A DNA stretch of 64,000 bases from Bradyrhizobium sp. 170 (GTDB lineage: Bacteria; Pseudomonadota; Alphaproteobacteria; Rhizobiales; Xanthobacteraceae). Each line of letters opens with the position of its first letter. Positions within the stretch are counted from its first letter, which is position 1. Under the pieces are notes generated by a model. That model was not told where the DNA came from. It did no database searches and saw only the letters and a list, made by a program, of their open reading frames with translations. Shown one piece after another: positions 9,198-18,946 of the stretch. Where the stretch lies: NCBI RefSeq assembly GCF_023101085.1, contig NZ_CP064703.1, forward strand, positions 6,448,001-6,512,000, written 5' to 3'. A program made the position numbers and the translations under genes.

Positions 9198-9452
9198 CTA
9201 GCCCTCCGGCACCCCGGGTCCGCTAGGTACCCCGGTCTGCAGCGCCAGCGCATGCAGCAAGCCGCCCATCTGACCCTTGAGCGACTGGTAGACGATCTGG
9301 TGCTGCTGCACGCGCGACTTGCCGCGGAAGGATTCCGAGATCACGGTCGCGGCGTAGTGGTCGCCGTCGCCTGCGAGATCGCGGATCGTCACCTCGGCAT
9401 CGGGGATAGCTGCCTTGATCATCGATTCGATATCGTGGGCGTCCATCGGCAT
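9198..9452 (-). CDS. bolA: BolA family protein
   Basis: 84 aa, ATG at 9452 (a second ATG at 9446 is equally possible). IESMIKAAIPDAEVTIRDLAGDG is the BolA N-terminal helix-strand, here given in part: the invariant GDGDHY stretch and the RVQQHQIVYQSLKG helix that contains the conserved His of the [2Fe-2S]-Grx interface. The length is typical. BolA proteins form complexes with CGFS glutaredoxins and affect iron homeostasis and Fe-S delivery; the partner is probably the grxD product of this window. The C-terminus LQTGVPSGPGVPEG is a flexible tail. Confidence 0.93.
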   Translation of the reverse strand: MPMDAHDIESMIKAAIPDAEVTIRDLAGDGDHYAATVISESFRGKSRVQQHQIVYQSLKGQMGGLLHALALQTGVPSGPGVPEG

Positions 9453-9636
9453 CCAGCATGTCTCCGTCAGGTATTTCGAATCACGGCCGGCTCGCGCGAC
9501 CGTGACAGCCGAACCTAGCGCGTACGCTCTTCTAGGTCACGCCTGGTGGCACTATATTCCCGGCCGAACCGTTTGACACCGCGAGATCTGGTCGCGCCCG
9601 ATCATTTCGGGCTGACTGAAAAAGAGGCTCAAAATC

Positions 9637-9996
9637 ATGAAATTGCCCGGTCCCGACCATCCGATCACGATTACGGCAAACCCCAGGCGCGTCCGGGTAT
9701 CGGTGGGCGGCTTGGTGATCGCCGATACCAGCCGCGCGCTGACCCTGAAGGAAGCCAGTTATCCGGCAGTGCAATATGTGCCGCGCGAGGATGCCAATAT
9801 GGCTGTCCTGGCCCGTACCGAGCGGACCACGCACTGTCCCTACAAGGGGGACGCGAACTATTTCAGCATCAATGCCAACGGCAAGCGGATCGAAAATTCG
9901 ATCTGGACCTATGAGACGCCCTTCCCGGCCATGGCCGAGATCGCGGGCCATCTGGCGTTCTACCCGGACAAGGTGACGATCGAGGAAATGGCGTAG
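9637..9996 (+). CDS. DUF427 domain-containing protein
   Basis: 119 aa. ITITANPRRVRVSVGGLVIADT, the central YPAVQYVPREDANM, THCPYKGDANYFSI and the end AGHLAFYPDKVTIE follow the DUF427 pattern; only short pieces are quoted. In other proteins this domain is a small beta-rich module of about 90-100 residues, sometimes fused to adenylate or glyoxalase-type domains. The HCPYKGDANY loop holds the conserved Cys and Lys. No signal peptide. The gene is monocistronic, divergent from bolA, and followed by the acyltransferase after 170 bp. Function unknown. Confidence 0.85.
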   Translation: MKLPGPDHPITITANPRRVRVSVGGLVIADTSRALTLKEASYPAVQYVPREDANMAVLARTERTTHCPYKGDANYFSINANGKRIENSIWTYETPFPAMAEIAGHLAFYPDKVTIEEMA

Positions 9997-10165
9997 GCCC
10001 TCTCCCATCTGTCATCGCCGGGCATAGGCGTCTGTTCGGCGCAAAATACGTAGACTTGTCTGCACTGCCGGCCATTCCGTCGTAAAGGGCAGCAAACATT
10101 CGGCCTTGCTGAATCGGGTTCCCGGCCGCAACATTCAGCACGAACAGCCTGGCCGGGAGGCGCAC

Positions 10166-11350
10166 ATGACATCGATTTCCGCCGTGGGGCATGCCGACGC
10201 AGCCGCAGTGCCCAAGGTCAAATCGCGAAACCCTTCGCTCGACCGCGCCCGCACCTTCCTGACGCTGGTGGTGCTGCTGCACCACGCCGTCATCCCCTAT
10301 ACCTATTTCGGTCACACCGATCCGAAGTACTTCTTCGGCTTCGACATGATCGTGCTCGCCACCGACAGTTTCTTCATGGCGATGTTCTTTTTCCTGTCGG
10401 GACTGTTCGCCTGGTCTGGCATCGCCCGGAAGGGACCGCTGAACTATTTGCAAGATCGCCTGGTTCGGCTCGGCCTGCCGTTCGTGATCTGCGCATTCAC
10501 GGTCATTCCGCTCGCCTATTACGCGGCCTCACTGCGCCATCATCCCGAGATCGGCTTTTCGGAATACTGGTGGAATATGGTCACGAAGGGCCCGTGGCCG
10601 AGCGGGCCAATCTGGTTCCTTTGGGTCCTGCTCAGTTTCGACGTGGTGGCCTGCATCTTGTATCGGCTGTCACCCAACATGCTCGATCCGATCAACCGCC
10701 TCTCGCTGCACGGTCGTCGCCGGCCCGCAGTGTTCTTCGCGGTCATGCTTGCCGTCACCGCTGCGTTCTACATTCCCGGGCTGGTTCACTACGGACCAGC
10801 CAGTTGGTTCGAGTTCGGGCCGTTCTCGGTCCAGCACGGGCGCGTGATGCTATACGCGACTTACTTCTTTTTCGGCGCCGGCATCGGCGTTGCGCAAATG
10901 GATCGCGGGCTGCTCGCTGCAGACGGCCGGATGGCGAAGGTCAGCTGGGACTGGATGGTGCTGGCGATCGTTCCGTATTGCCTCTTGTGGGTGCTGATCT
11001 TCATCAAGCGCGAAATACTGGGCAACCCGTCGCCGTTGCCGGACTGGTATGAAGCGCTCTATGCCATCTGCTTCACTGTCTTCAGCGTGGCCGTCATGTT
11101 TCTGATCCTGGCCTTTTTCCAGAGGTTCAGGCAATCAGGCTCAGCCAAGCTGCTCGATCCGATGCAGGCGGACGCCTACGGCATGTTCCTGGTGCACTAC
11201 CCGATCGCGCTGTGGCTGCAATACTGGCTGTTCGACTACGACCTGCCGGCGATCATCAAGGCGACGATTGGATTCGTACTGACGGTCGCGTTCAGCTGGG
11301 CGCTGACGCGCGCGTTGCGGCAGATTCCGGGAGCGACCAAGGTGCTGTGA
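10166..11350 (+). CDS. acyltransferase family 3 membrane protein (OpgC-like)
   Basis: 394 aa from the ATG at 10166, which has GGGAGG five bases upstream; the open frame begins earlier at 10106. It is an integral membrane protein with about ten segments. The N-terminal SLDRARTFLTLVVLLHHAVI carries the Arg and His motif of acyltransferase family 3, and FFFLSGLFAWSGI, WFLWVLLSFDVVACILY and DAYGMFLVHYPIALWLQYWL match other conserved segments. Family members move acyl or succinyl groups onto surface or periplasmic glucans and polysaccharides. The closest functional analogue by appearance is OpgC/MdoC, but the acceptor cannot be told. It is followed by a palindromic repeat that may act as its terminator. 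Confidence 0.85.
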   Translation: MTSISAVGHADAAAVPKVKSRNPSLDRARTFLTLVVLLHHAVIPYTYFGHTDPKYFFGFDMIVLATDSFFMAMFFFLSGLFAWSGIARKGPLNYLQDRLVRLGLPFVICAFTVIPLAYYAASLRHHPEIGFSEYWWNMVTKGPWPSGPIWFLWVLLSFDVVACILYRLSPNMLDPINRLSLHGRRRPAVFFAVMLAVTAAFYIPGLVHYGPASWFEFGPFSVQHGRVMLYATYFFFGAGIGVAQMDRGLLAADGRMAKVSWDWMVLAIVPYCLLWVLIFIKREILGNPSPLPDWYEALYAICFTVFSVAVMFLILAFFQRFRQSGSAKLLDPMQADAYGMFLVHYPIALWLQYWLFDYDLPAIIKATIGFVLTVAFSWALTRALRQIPGATKVL

Positions 11351-11356
11351 AGGTCC

Positions 11357-11438
11357 GTAGCCCGGATGGAGCGAAGCGCAATCCGGGACCGGTATCGCCG
11401 CGAAATCCCCGGATTGCGCTGCGCTCCATCCGGGCTAC
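11357..11438. repeat. long palindromic dispersed repeat between two convergent genes
   Basis: The left arm 11357-11387 (GTAGCCCGGATGGAGCGAAG...) pairs with the right arm 11407-11438, leaving a 19-base loop and forming an almost perfect 31-bp stem. It sits between the convergent acyltransferase and purL genes, 6 bp from each stop. It resembles the Bradyrhizobiaceae palindromic intergenic elements seen several times in this window. It can act as a bidirectional terminator or mRNA-stabilising hairpin. No coding content. Confidence 0.85.
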
Positions 11439-11444
11439 AGGCGC

Positions 11445-13652
11445 CTACGACGCCTTGCCGCTCATATAGGCCGGCAGCCAGTGCTCGAACGCTGACTTGA
11501 GCGCGTTCACCGCCAGCGGCGCCTCACCCGCAACCGCAATCGCATCGCCGCCCGTGGTGCCGATCCGCGCGCAAGGCACGCCCGCGCCTTTCATCTTGGC
11601 CAGCACCAGGCCGGCATCCGCCGCTGATACCGTCACGATGTAGCGCGCTTGATCCTCGCCGAACCAGTAGGCGTGCGGCACGATCGAGCTCGATGCCGCC
11701 AATAGCTGCGCGCCGATACCGCTTGCCATCGCCATCTCGGCGAGCGCGATCAGCAAGCCGCCGTCGGAAACGTCGTGCACCGCGGTCGCAGTGCCGGCGT
11801 GGATCATGCCGCGCACCACGTCGCCATTGCGTTTTTCGGCAGCCAGATCGACCGGCGGCGGCGCGCCCTCTTCGCGGCCGCAGATATCGCGCAGGTACAC
11901 CGACTGCCCGAGCCAGCCTTGGGTGTCGCCGATCAAGAGGACCGCTTCACCTGCGGCCTTGAACGCCAGCGTGGCGGATTTCGTGAAATCGTCGAGCAGG
12001 CCGACGCCGCCGATCGAGGGCGTCGGCAGGATGCCGCGGCCGTTGGTTTCGTTGTAGAGCGAGACGTTGCCGGAGACGACCGGGAAATCGAGCGCACTGC
12101 AGGCCTCCGAAATCCCCTTCAGGCAGCCGACGAACTGGCCCATAATCTCCGGGCGTTCCGGATTGCCGAAATTCAGATTGTCGGTGATCGCCAGCGGACG
12201 GCCGCCAACCGCCGTGATGTTGCGCCAGGCTTCCGCCACCGCCTGCTTGCCGCCTTCAAACGGATCCGCCTCGCAATAGCGCGGCGTCACGTCGACGGTG
12301 AGCGCGAGCCCCTTCGGCCCATCCTCGACACGCACCACCGCGGCATCGCCGCCGGGACGCTGCACGGTATTGCCGAGAATGACGTGGTCGTATTGCTCCC
12401 AGACCCATCGCTTCGAGCACAGCTCGGGCGTCGCAATCAGTTTTTCCAGCGCCGCCGAAATGCCGATCGGCGGGTTCACCTCGCGCGCCTGCAGCACCGG
12501 CAACGCCGCGGACGCAACATGCGGGCGGTCATAGACCGGCGCCTCGTCGCCCAATTCCTTGATCGGCAGGTCGGCCATGACGTCGCCGCCATGTTTCACC
12601 ACGAAGCGCTTGCTCGGCGTGGTGTAGCCGACGACGGCGAAATCCAGCCCCCACTTCTTGAAGATCGCTTCGGCCTCTTGCTCCTTCTCGGGCTTGAGCA
12701 CCATGAGCATGCGCTCCTGGCTTTCCGAGAGCATCATCTCATAGGCGCTCATGCCGGTTTCGCGCGTCGGCACCGCATCGAGATTGAGATCGACGCCGAG
12801 ATCGCCCTTGGCGCCCATCTCCACCGCCGAGCACGTCAGGCCCGCCGCGCCCATGTCCTGGATCGCGATCACGCAATCGGCTTCCATGATTTCGAGGCAG
12901 GCTTCCAGCAGCAGCTTTTCCGCGAAGGGATCGCCGACCTGCACCGTCGGCCGCTTCTCGGCGGAATCGTCGTCGAACTCGGCCGAGGCCATCGAGGCGC
13001 CGTGAATGCCGTCACGCCCGGTCTTGGAGCCCAAATAGACAATCGGCATGTTCACGCCGGATGCCGCCGCATAGAAAATCTTGTCGGTGTCGGCGAGGCC
13101 AACCGCCATCGCGTTGACCAGGATATTGCCGTCATAGCGGGTGTGGAAACGCACCTGCCCGCCAACCGTCGGCACGCCGAACGAATTGCCGTAGCCGCCC
13201 ACGCCAGCGACCACGCCCGAAACCAGATGGCGCGTTTTGGGGTGTTCCGGCGCGCCGAAGGAGAGCGCATTGAGGCACGCGATCGGCCGCGCGCCCATCG
13301 TGAACACGTCGCGCAGAATGCCGCCAACGCCCGTGGTCGCGCCCTGATACGGCTCGATATAGCTCGGGTGGTTGTGGCTCTCCATCTTGAAGATGACCGC
13401 CTGCCCGTCGCCGATGTCGATGACGCCGGCGTTCTCGCCCGGTCCCTGGATCACCCACGGCGCCTTGGTCGGCAGCCCCCGCAAATGGATGCGCGAGGAC
13501 TTGTACGAGCAGTGCTCGTTCCACATCGCCGAGAAAATCCCGAGTTCAGTGAAACTCGGCACCCGCCCGATCAGCTTGAGGATGCGCTCATACTCGTCCG
13601 GTTTCAGGCCATGGCTGGCGACGAGTTCGGGGGTGATCTGGGGCTCGTTCAT
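11445..13652 (-). CDS. purL: phosphoribosylformylglycinamidine synthase subunit PurL
   Basis: 735 aa, the usual size of the small, PurQ/PurS-dependent PurL. It is the ATP-dependent synthetase subunit that converts FGAR plus ammonia to FGAM in purine synthesis. Conserved blocks include [14 protein letters not shown] near the N-terminus (ATP/FGAR site), [33 protein letters not shown] and the second-half repeat [17 protein letters not shown] and [16 protein letters not shown]. The start ATG has AAGG upstream. purQ and purS are 6-9 kb further upstream on the same strand, so purL is not directly in their operon here, and 6 kb of accessory genes lie between. It ends in the palindrome shared with the acyltransferase. 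Confidence 0.98.
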   Translation of the reverse strand: MNEPQITPELVASHGLKPDEYERILKLIGRVPSFTELGIFSAMWNEHCSYKSSRIHLRGLPTKAPWVIQGPGENAGVIDIGDGQAVIFKMESHNHPSYIEPYQGATTGVGGILRDVFTMGARPIACLNALSFGAPEHPKTRHLVSGVVAGVGGYGNSFGVPTVGGQVRFHTRYDGNILVNAMAVGLADTDKIFYAAASGVNMPIVYLGSKTGRDGIHGASMASAEFDDDSAEKRPTVQVGDPFAEKLLLEACLEIMEADCVIAIQDMGAAGLTCSAVEMGAKGDLGVDLNLDAVPTRETGMSAYEMMLSESQERMLMVLKPEKEQEAEAIFKKWGLDFAVVGYTTPSKRFVVKHGGDVMADLPIKELGDEAPVYDRPHVASAALPVLQAREVNPPIGISAALEKLIATPELCSKRWVWEQYDHVILGNTVQRPGGDAAVVRVEDGPKGLALTVDVTPRYCEADPFEGGKQAVAEAWRNITAVGGRPLAITDNLNFGNPERPEIMGQFVGCLKGISEACSALDFPVVSGNVSLYNETNGRGILPTPSIGGVGLLDDFTKSATLAFKAAGEAVLLIGDTQGWLGQSVYLRDICGREEGAPPPVDLAAEKRNGDVVRGMIHAGTATAVHDVSDGGLLIALAEMAMASGIGAQLLAASSSIVPHAYWFGEDQARYIVTVSAADAGLVLAKMKGAGVPCARIGTTGGDAIAVAGEAPLAVNALKSAFEHWLPAYMSGKAS

Positions 13653-13872
13653 GGGTGCCTTAATAGGAAGATCGAGGGGGTGCGAAAAGGCCTTTTATGG
13701 CGCATTTCCACCCTGTCCAGAGCTTTGCGGGGGGCTGGCCATCGAAACTCGGCTAGGTCAACAGCCAAGCCAGCAAAAGACGCTCCGCCTGTTTGAAAGG
13801 GAGCCAACGATAGCACTGAGAGCAAGGATTTGGGGGCAATTTGCCGAAATGCGACGGATTTCGCCCAAACCA

Positions 13873-13983
13873 TCACTTCGCCGCCACGTCCTCAACTTCG
13901 TGGGAGAACCCGACCTCCATTGACTTGCCGCCAAACCCGGATCGGCGCCGGGTGGCCATTTCAAGTGCGGTCGCATCGGCCAT
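13873..13983 (-). CDS. possible 36-aa small ORF upstream of purL
   Basis: ATG at 13983 is preceded by a good GAGGGAG ribosome site at a spacing of about eight. The peptide starts MADATALEMATRRRSGFGGK and ends EVEDVAAK. It is charged, without a membrane segment. It lies alone in the 437-bp gap between purL (ends 13652) and the Mrr-like gene (14090). The rest of that gap shows no other convincing gene or hairpin. Only the ribosome site and plausible composition support it; comparison with relatives is needed to accept it. Confidence 0.3.
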   Translation of the reverse strand: MADATALEMATRRRSGFGGKSMEVGFSHEVEDVAAK

Positions 13984-14089
13984 AACACGTCTCCCTCGCC
14001 TATAGGGACCGGTGCATCCGGGAGGCGATTCAACGTCCGCTACCCCCTGCAGATCTATGTATCCCAACGAAGGAACTATAGGAATTGGG

Positions 14090-15892
14090 ATGACACAGCT
14101 TGATCTCGCGCGATGGTTGAGAACAAATAGACGGCATTTCAATAATCAAGTCCATGTCGCAATTATGTCCACCATTTACGCTCGATCAAAGTACATCAAC
14201 GAAATTAAGATTGGCAGGCTCGAGGCCACTTACAGCGCGGATGGATCGCGCATCCTTCGTTATTCGATCGACTTCGTTCACAAGGGCCTCAATCTCCATA
14301 AGTTCTTGAGCGCCCCCGAATTGCTGGTGCTGCAGAACAAGGTAGACGCGCTCATCGCCACCTGGGACGAAAGGTATGACAAAGCTGTTGCTCTCGGTCA
14401 GGTATATTCTCAAAAGGCAAAAGCTGAACAAGCATCGATTGATGCCACCGAGGCCCTTCAAAACATCCAGAATATCTTGCTGACTGGTATCGAAAACGCG
14501 CTGCCGATTGACTGGGATCAACTCAAAGATACACGACGTTTCGACAAGCAATTGACTTTGCCGCCTCCTCCTGTGCCACCCCAGGCAGTCGAGTTACCGG
14601 AATTCGTTCCTCCAATAGTAACTTTTTGGCAGAAGCTATTTGGCAAGAGCGCCGAGATCATCGCGGCAGCTCGACAAGAACACGAATCACTTCTGGACAA
14701 CATTCGCCAACGGAACGAGCAAGCAGTTAGAGCGCATTCAGAAAAGTGCAGCGAACAGGAAAGGCAGGCACATAGTGCGCGAACTAACTACGACTACGAA
14801 AAGAAGTCGTTCCACGACCAACAGTATCAGAATAACGCAAAGATAGATGATCTCGCCGCCGCTGTTTCACGTGGCGACGAAGAGGCCATCATCGAACAAA
14901 TGACACTCGTATTGGATCGTTCTGACTACCACGATCTATTCGAGAAAGAACTAACGATCGAATATCAGCCATCCGAAGAGACGCTCCTGGTTGAATACCA
15001 GCTTCCCTCTCCCGACAAGATGCCACAGATCAAAGCAGTTAGATTTGTGAAAGCAACAGGAGAGCTTAGGGAGTCTTATCTTTCGGAACGCGATAAGGCC
15101 GCGAACTTTGACAGCGCGTGCTTTCAGATCTGCCTTCGAACTCTGCACGAAATTTTTGCGGCCGACGTCGCCAACAATGTCAGCAAAGTTCTTTTCAACG
15201 GCCACACTCAATACATCGACAAGGCTACGGGGCGGGACGTCGATGCCTGTATCATGTCAATTCTGGTTGAGCGGGAAGCCTTCTCGAATATCGATCTCCT
15301 TCGCATAGATCCCAAAGCCTGCTTCAAGAGTCTCAAGGGCGTTTCTGCCTCTACCTTATCGGCTCTCGCCCCTGTCGCTCCAATTTTGAAACTTAATAAA
15401 CACGATGAGCGATTTATCGATGCACGCGACACCATTGGCGATATTGATGAGGCGACAAATCTAGCGGCCATGGATTGGGAAGACTTCGAGCATCTAGTAC
15501 GTGGGCTCTTCGAAAAGGAATTTGCGCGGCGCGGCGGCGAGGTGAAGATTACTCAATCTAGCAGCGATGGTGGGGTCGATGCTGTTGCTTTTGACCCCGA
15601 TCCCATCACCGGCGGGAAGATCGTCATTCAGGCCAAGCGTTACACCAAAACGGTCGGAGTATCAGCTGTTCGCGACTTGTACGGTACGATGCAACACGAG
15701 TCGGCCTCCCGAGGCATTCTCGTAACAACAGTTGACTTCGGACCAGATGCATACAAATTCTCTGCAGGCAAACCGATTACCCTTCTCACGGGTGCCAATC
15801 TACTCCATCTTCTCGACAAGCATGGTATCAAAGCCAAGATCGATATTCGAGAGGCGCGGAAGGTATTGAACCTACGAGATTATGGCCACTAG
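14090..15892 (+). CDS. large protein with C-terminal Mrr-type restriction endonuclease domain
   Basis: About 600 aa from the ATG at 14090 (the frame is open from 14012). The last ~140 residues are an Mrr_cat domain: MDWEDFEHLVRGLFEKEF, SSSDGGVDAVAFDPDP and KIVIQAKRYTKTVGVSAV give the PD-(D/E)xK set with Asp and Q-x-K, then RDLYGTMQHESASRGILVTT. The N-terminal 450 residues are mostly helical and coiled-coil (EIIAAARQEHESLLDNIRQR), with no domain that I recognise. No methylase or specificity subunit is nearby, so it may be a solitary modified-DNA (type IV) restriction enzyme. Codon use is clearly more AT-rich than its neighbours, which suggests acquisition by transfer. Confidence 0.8.
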   Translation: MTQLDLARWLRTNRRHFNNQVHVAIMSTIYARSKYINEIKIGRLEATYSADGSRILRYSIDFVHKGLNLHKFLSAPELLVLQNKVDALIATWDERYDKAVALGQVYSQKAKAEQASIDATEALQNIQNILLTGIENALPIDWDQLKDTRRFDKQLTLPPPPVPPQAVELPEFVPPIVTFWQKLFGKSAEIIAAARQEHESLLDNIRQRNEQAVRAHSEKCSEQERQAHSARTNYDYEKKSFHDQQYQNNAKIDDLAAAVSRGDEEAIIEQMTLVLDRSDYHDLFEKELTIEYQPSEETLLVEYQLPSPDKMPQIKAVRFVKATGELRESYLSERDKAANFDSACFQICLRTLHEIFAADVANNVSKVLFNGHTQYIDKATGRDVDACIMSILVEREAFSNIDLLRIDPKACFKSLKGVSASTLSALAPVAPILKLNKHDERFIDARDTIGDIDEATNLAAMDWEDFEHLVRGLFEKEFARRGGEVKITQSSSDGGVDAVAFDPDPITGGKIVIQAKRYTKTVGVSAVRDLYGTMQHESASRGILVTTVDFGPDAYKFSAGKPITLLTGANLLHLLDKHGIKAKIDIREARKVLNLRDYGH

Positions 15893-16144
15893 CGATTTCC
15901 TCCCGTAGTAGGTCATAAAGTCAATGCGTCGAGAGAGGCGTCGTGATGTAGTGTACTCGGCCATCTCGTTCGTATTGGGTTTGCGCCCCTAGCGATCCGA
16001 AGTCTCATCCTCCAGACTGGTCGGAATTGTCGTTCCTGACAGCGCTTCGAAGAGGCGTTCGGGCGGTCGGCAGGCATGTTGTATTGCACTGCGCGGGAAG
16101 ATCGGATTTAAGGGCGGAAACACCCAATTGAAGGGCCATTTTTA

Positions 16145-16633
16145 GTGAACGACCTCCCCAAAAACGCATTCCAACAGCGCCCCGACCTGCATGCCGAAAC
16201 CGAGGGCGAATTTGCGGGCTGGCGGACCTGGACCCGCGACAGTTTTGAGACTCATAACGGCCCGTTCTGGCACCGGATGGACGAAAACGGCCGCGTGCAA
16301 TGCGCGTTCCGGGTCGATAAGAAGCACCTCAACGGGCAGCGCAACGTCCATGGGGGCTGCTTCATGTCGTTCGCCGATTACTGTCTGTTTGCGATCGCCT
16401 CCTCCGTGCTGGAGGGACCGGGCGTCACGGTGTCGTTCGCCTGCGAGTTTCTCGACGCCGCGCGCGAGGGCGAACTGGTCGAATGCGAGGGCGAAATCAC
16501 CCGCGCCGGCGGCTCGCTGATCTTCCTGCGCGGTGTGCTGAAATCCGGCGAACGGTCACTGTTCACCTTCTCCGGCACCATCAAGCGGGTGAAGTGGAAG
16601 AAGCCGGCAGGCACAGGCCCCGTTGCCACCTGA
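16145..16633 (+). CDS. PaaI-like hotdog-fold thioesterase
   Basis: 162 aa from a GTG at 16145. One hotdog domain: HLNGQRNVHGGCFMSFADYCLF contains the HGG(x)MxxxxD signature of PaaI/acyl-CoA thioesterases, here HGGCFMSFAD, and TVSFACEFLDAAREGELVECEG is the typical central strand. It probably hydrolyses a small acyl- or aryl-CoA in the cytoplasm; the substrate is unknown. It overlaps the start of the DMT transporter by 11 bp, so the two genes are translationally coupled. The 250 bp upstream of it (15893-16144) contain no recognisable gene. Confidence 0.85.
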   Translation: MNDLPKNAFQQRPDLHAETEGEFAGWRTWTRDSFETHNGPFWHRMDENGRVQCAFRVDKKHLNGQRNVHGGCFMSFADYCLFAIASSVLEGPGVTVSFACEFLDAAREGELVECEGEITRAGGSLIFLRGVLKSGERSLFTFSGTIKRVKWKKPAGTGPVAT

Positions 16634-17552
16634 CGCGCCACAGGTCCGCCGCGGCTGGCGCGATTATGCGTTGCTGCTCGCGCTGGCTTGCTGCTGGAGT
16701 TCGACCTATCCGCTGACCAAGATCGGCCTCGGCTCATTTCCGCCGATAACCTTCATCTCGGTACGCTCGCTGATTGCGGCAGGCTTTCTGCTGGTGATCC
16801 TGCGCTTCCGCGCCATCCCGATGCCTGTGGAAGCCAGGGCCTGGAAGCTGTTCGCCCAGCAGCAGACCATCAATTCGACGTTTCCGTTCCTGCTGATCAC
16901 CTGGGCGCAGCAATATGTGCCGGCGTCAAATACGGTGGTGCTGGCCTCGACGACGCCGATCTTCGCCTTTCTCATCACCTGGGGCATTACGCGGCACGAG
17001 CCGGCGACGCTGCTCAAGCTTGCCGGCGCCATTCTGGGGCTTGTCGGAACGGCCGTGATCATCGGCCTCGATGCGCTCGCGACACTCGATGCTAATATTC
17101 TTGCCGAGATCGTCATCCTGATCGCCACCATCTCGTTTGCTTGCGCCACGATCTTCGGGCTGCGGCTGACCGACTACGACCCGATGGTGGTGGCCGCGGG
17201 CTCGCTGCTGTTCGGCGGCACCGTGCTGTTGCCGTTCGCGCTGATCGTGGACCATCCCTGGACCTTGCGGCCGACGGCCGAGGCGCTGGTTGCCACGACC
17301 GCGATGGGAATATTCTCGAGCGCCTTCGGCCTGATGCTGTTCTACATGTGCCTGACACGGCTCGGCACGCTGACCACCAACGCGCAAGGCTACTTGCGCA
17401 TCCCGATCGGCGTCGCGCTGTCGGTGGTCCTGCTCGGCGAATCCGTGCCGGCGAACCTGGCGCTCGGACTCGTGCTCGTCATGGCGGGGGTAGCGGCCAT
17501 GACGATTCCGAAAGACGCTTACAGGCGATGGCTCAAGCGGCCCAGACGATAG
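16623..17552 (+). CDS. EamA/DMT family permease
   Basis: 309 aa with a TTG start at 16623 inside the end of the thioesterase gene; no in-frame ATG or GTG gives the first membrane segment, so coupling to the upstream gene explains the weak start. Ten hydrophobic segments are visible. The two-repeat DMT pattern is clear from DYALLLALACCWSSTYPLTK at the beginning, VPASNTVVLASTTPIFAFLI in repeat one and GYLRIPIGVALSVVLLGESV in repeat two. Members export or import metabolites such as amino acids or nucleosides. The coupling to a thioesterase offers no firm clue to the substrate. Confidence 0.88.
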   Translation: MPPDAPQVRRGWRDYALLLALACCWSSTYPLTKIGLGSFPPITFISVRSLIAAGFLLVILRFRAIPMPVEARAWKLFAQQQTINSTFPFLLITWAQQYVPASNTVVLASTTPIFAFLITWGITRHEPATLLKLAGAILGLVGTAVIIGLDALATLDANILAEIVILIATISFACATIFGLRLTDYDPMVVAAGSLLFGGTVLLPFALIVDHPWTLRPTAEALVATTAMGIFSSAFGLMLFYMCLTRLGTLTTNAQGYLRIPIGVALSVVLLGESVPANLALGLVLVMAGVAAMTIPKDAYRRWLKRPRR

Positions 17553-17582
17553 TCATCCGTCGACTGCGACGCTTCCGCAAAC

Positions 17583-18320
17583 TCAGATCAGCAACTGCTT
17601 TTCGGCGATCGACAGCCATTCCGCCTGCGCCTCGCGCAGATATCTGGGCGCGCGCTTCATCTGAAGCAGCAGTTCGTTGAACACTACCCTGGCCTCGGCG
17701 TCGCGGCCGACCATGCGTAGCAGCATGCCGTAGCGGACCCGTGTCTCCGCACCGGGGGCGTACGGCACCAGCGCGTAGTATTCTTCGAGCGCCTCGTCGA
17801 TCCGCCCGACCTCTGCCAACGAACGCGCATAGAGCAAATGCGCCTCGGCCGATTCAAAGTCCGGCCAGCGCTTTTGCAGATCATCCAACGTGGCGAGTGC
17901 CTCGGCCGGACGGTTACGACCGAATTCGGCCTGCGCCCTGCCCAGCGCATAGGCCGGCTCGCCACCGAGCGGCAGCATCAGGATGTGGTCGTAGTGACGC
18001 ACCGCTTCGTCGAATCTCGCCAGCCTGAGGCACTCAGCCGCCAGCGCGGCGCGATTGGCAACAGTGTCTGCGTTGACGAGCCGATCGGACAGCTCGCGAT
18101 AGAGCTTTTCCGGGTCGAGCTTGCCGGCGATGCGCTTGCGTGCCTGTTGCGCACCGGGACTTCCAAACCATTCCGGCACCAGTTCGACGACGATGTAGGC
18201 GAGCGCGCCGACCAGCGGGATCATCAGGATGATGAAGGCCCAGGGCTGCAGGCGACCCGTCTTCGATGCGTGATAGATCAGCGTGATATCGAGCAGCAAG
18301 ACGACGAGAGCAACGGGCAT
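17583..18320 (-). CDS. membrane-anchored TPR protein
   Basis: 245 aa from the ATG at 18320; the longer open frame to 18620 would run over the divergent secreted-protein gene and is unlikely. Two N-terminal membrane segments (VALVVLLLDITLIYHA and FIILMIPLVGALAYIVVELV) resemble the PLDc_N type of short membrane anchor. They are followed by several tetratricopeptide-like helices: AECLRLARFDEAVRHYDHIL, AEFGRNRPAEALATLDDL and SLAEVGRIDEALEEYYALV. The TPR domain most likely faces the cytoplasm and mediates protein contacts. Partner unknown. Confidence 0.8.
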   Translation of the reverse strand: MPVALVVLLLDITLIYHASKTGRLQPWAFIILMIPLVGALAYIVVELVPEWFGSPGAQQARKRIAGKLDPEKLYRELSDRLVNADTVANRAALAAECLRLARFDEAVRHYDHILMLPLGGEPAYALGRAQAEFGRNRPAEALATLDDLQKRWPDFESAEAHLLYARSLAEVGRIDEALEEYYALVPYAPGAETRVRYGMLLRMVGRDAEARVVFNELLLQMKRAPRYLREAQAEWLSIAEKQLLI

Positions 18321-18570
18321 GGCGCATTCCAGGCAAACCGGATGGACGATCCTTAGTGGCCTTGATAGCGCGGCAAGTTCAATCAGACAATCTTCAGTTG
18401 TGAGCAGGTGCGAAATATCGGCTGGCGATTCCACAGAAGCAACACTGCGATTCCACATTTGTGGCCAGTGAAAATCTTCATGGGAACAGCAACGAACTGT
18501 GATCGGCAGGCGGGAACGCAGGCTGCGCGGACCTCGTTGGCCGTTACGCAAGCCAAGAAAAGGAGCAATC

Positions 18571-18897
18571 ATGAAACTCGCAACATTGGGATTGGCGACA
18601 GCGCTTGTCTTCACGGGCACTTACGCGCTCGCGCAGTCCAGTGGCGGCTCGGCAGGCGGGAGTCCGGCCACGGGTGGCGCGGCAACAAGCAGCACGACGA
18701 CGGGATCTTCCACCAGCGGAACGACCACCGGCAATGCGACGGGTACTAACCCCAGCACCGGCATGACCAACAATGCCGGCAGTGCCGCGGCCGCACGGAA
18801 CAGCGGACTGAACCCGTCGGGGAATACGCTTCTCAATCCCTCGCCCAGCGGTTCGACGTTGACGCCGGCCGCACCCGGCTCGCCGACCGGCCGATAA
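18571..18897 (+). CDS. small secreted low-complexity protein (Ser/Thr/Gly/Asn-rich)
   Basis: 108 aa from the ATG at 18571, with AAGGAG upstream. The first 21 residues are a signal peptide (MKLATLGLATALVFTGTYAL, cleavage after ALAQ). The mature part is low complexity: GGSAGGSPATGG, STTTGSSTSGTTTGN, then GLNPSGNTLLNPSPSGSTL. No enzyme motif is present. It belongs to a class of short exported proteins that I associate with Bradyrhizobium and that have no assigned function. A strong terminator follows two bases after the stop. Confidence 0.75.
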   Translation: MKLATLGLATALVFTGTYALAQSSGGSAGGSPATGGAATSSTTTGSSTSGTTTGNATGTNPSTGMTNNAGSAAAARNSGLNPSGNTLLNPSPSGSTLTPAAPGSPTGR

Positions 18898-18898
18898 C

Positions 18899-18925
18899 AA
18901 AAAGCCCCGCACAGCGGGGCTTTTT
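18899..18925. terminator. bidirectional rho-independent terminator
   Basis: A 12-bp stem of AAAAAGCCCCGC with its complement around an ACA loop gives a U tract on both strands. It ends the secreted-protein gene (stop at 18897) rightwards and the TctC gene (stop at 18947) leftwards. Confidence 0.93.
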
Positions 18926-18946
18926 CATACGTATCGTTGCTGAGCG

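Noticed and set aside
11775..13796. A 673-aa plus-strand open frame opposite purL
   Set aside because: It is the antisense shadow of purL in GC-rich DNA. It has no domain character and no ribosome site.
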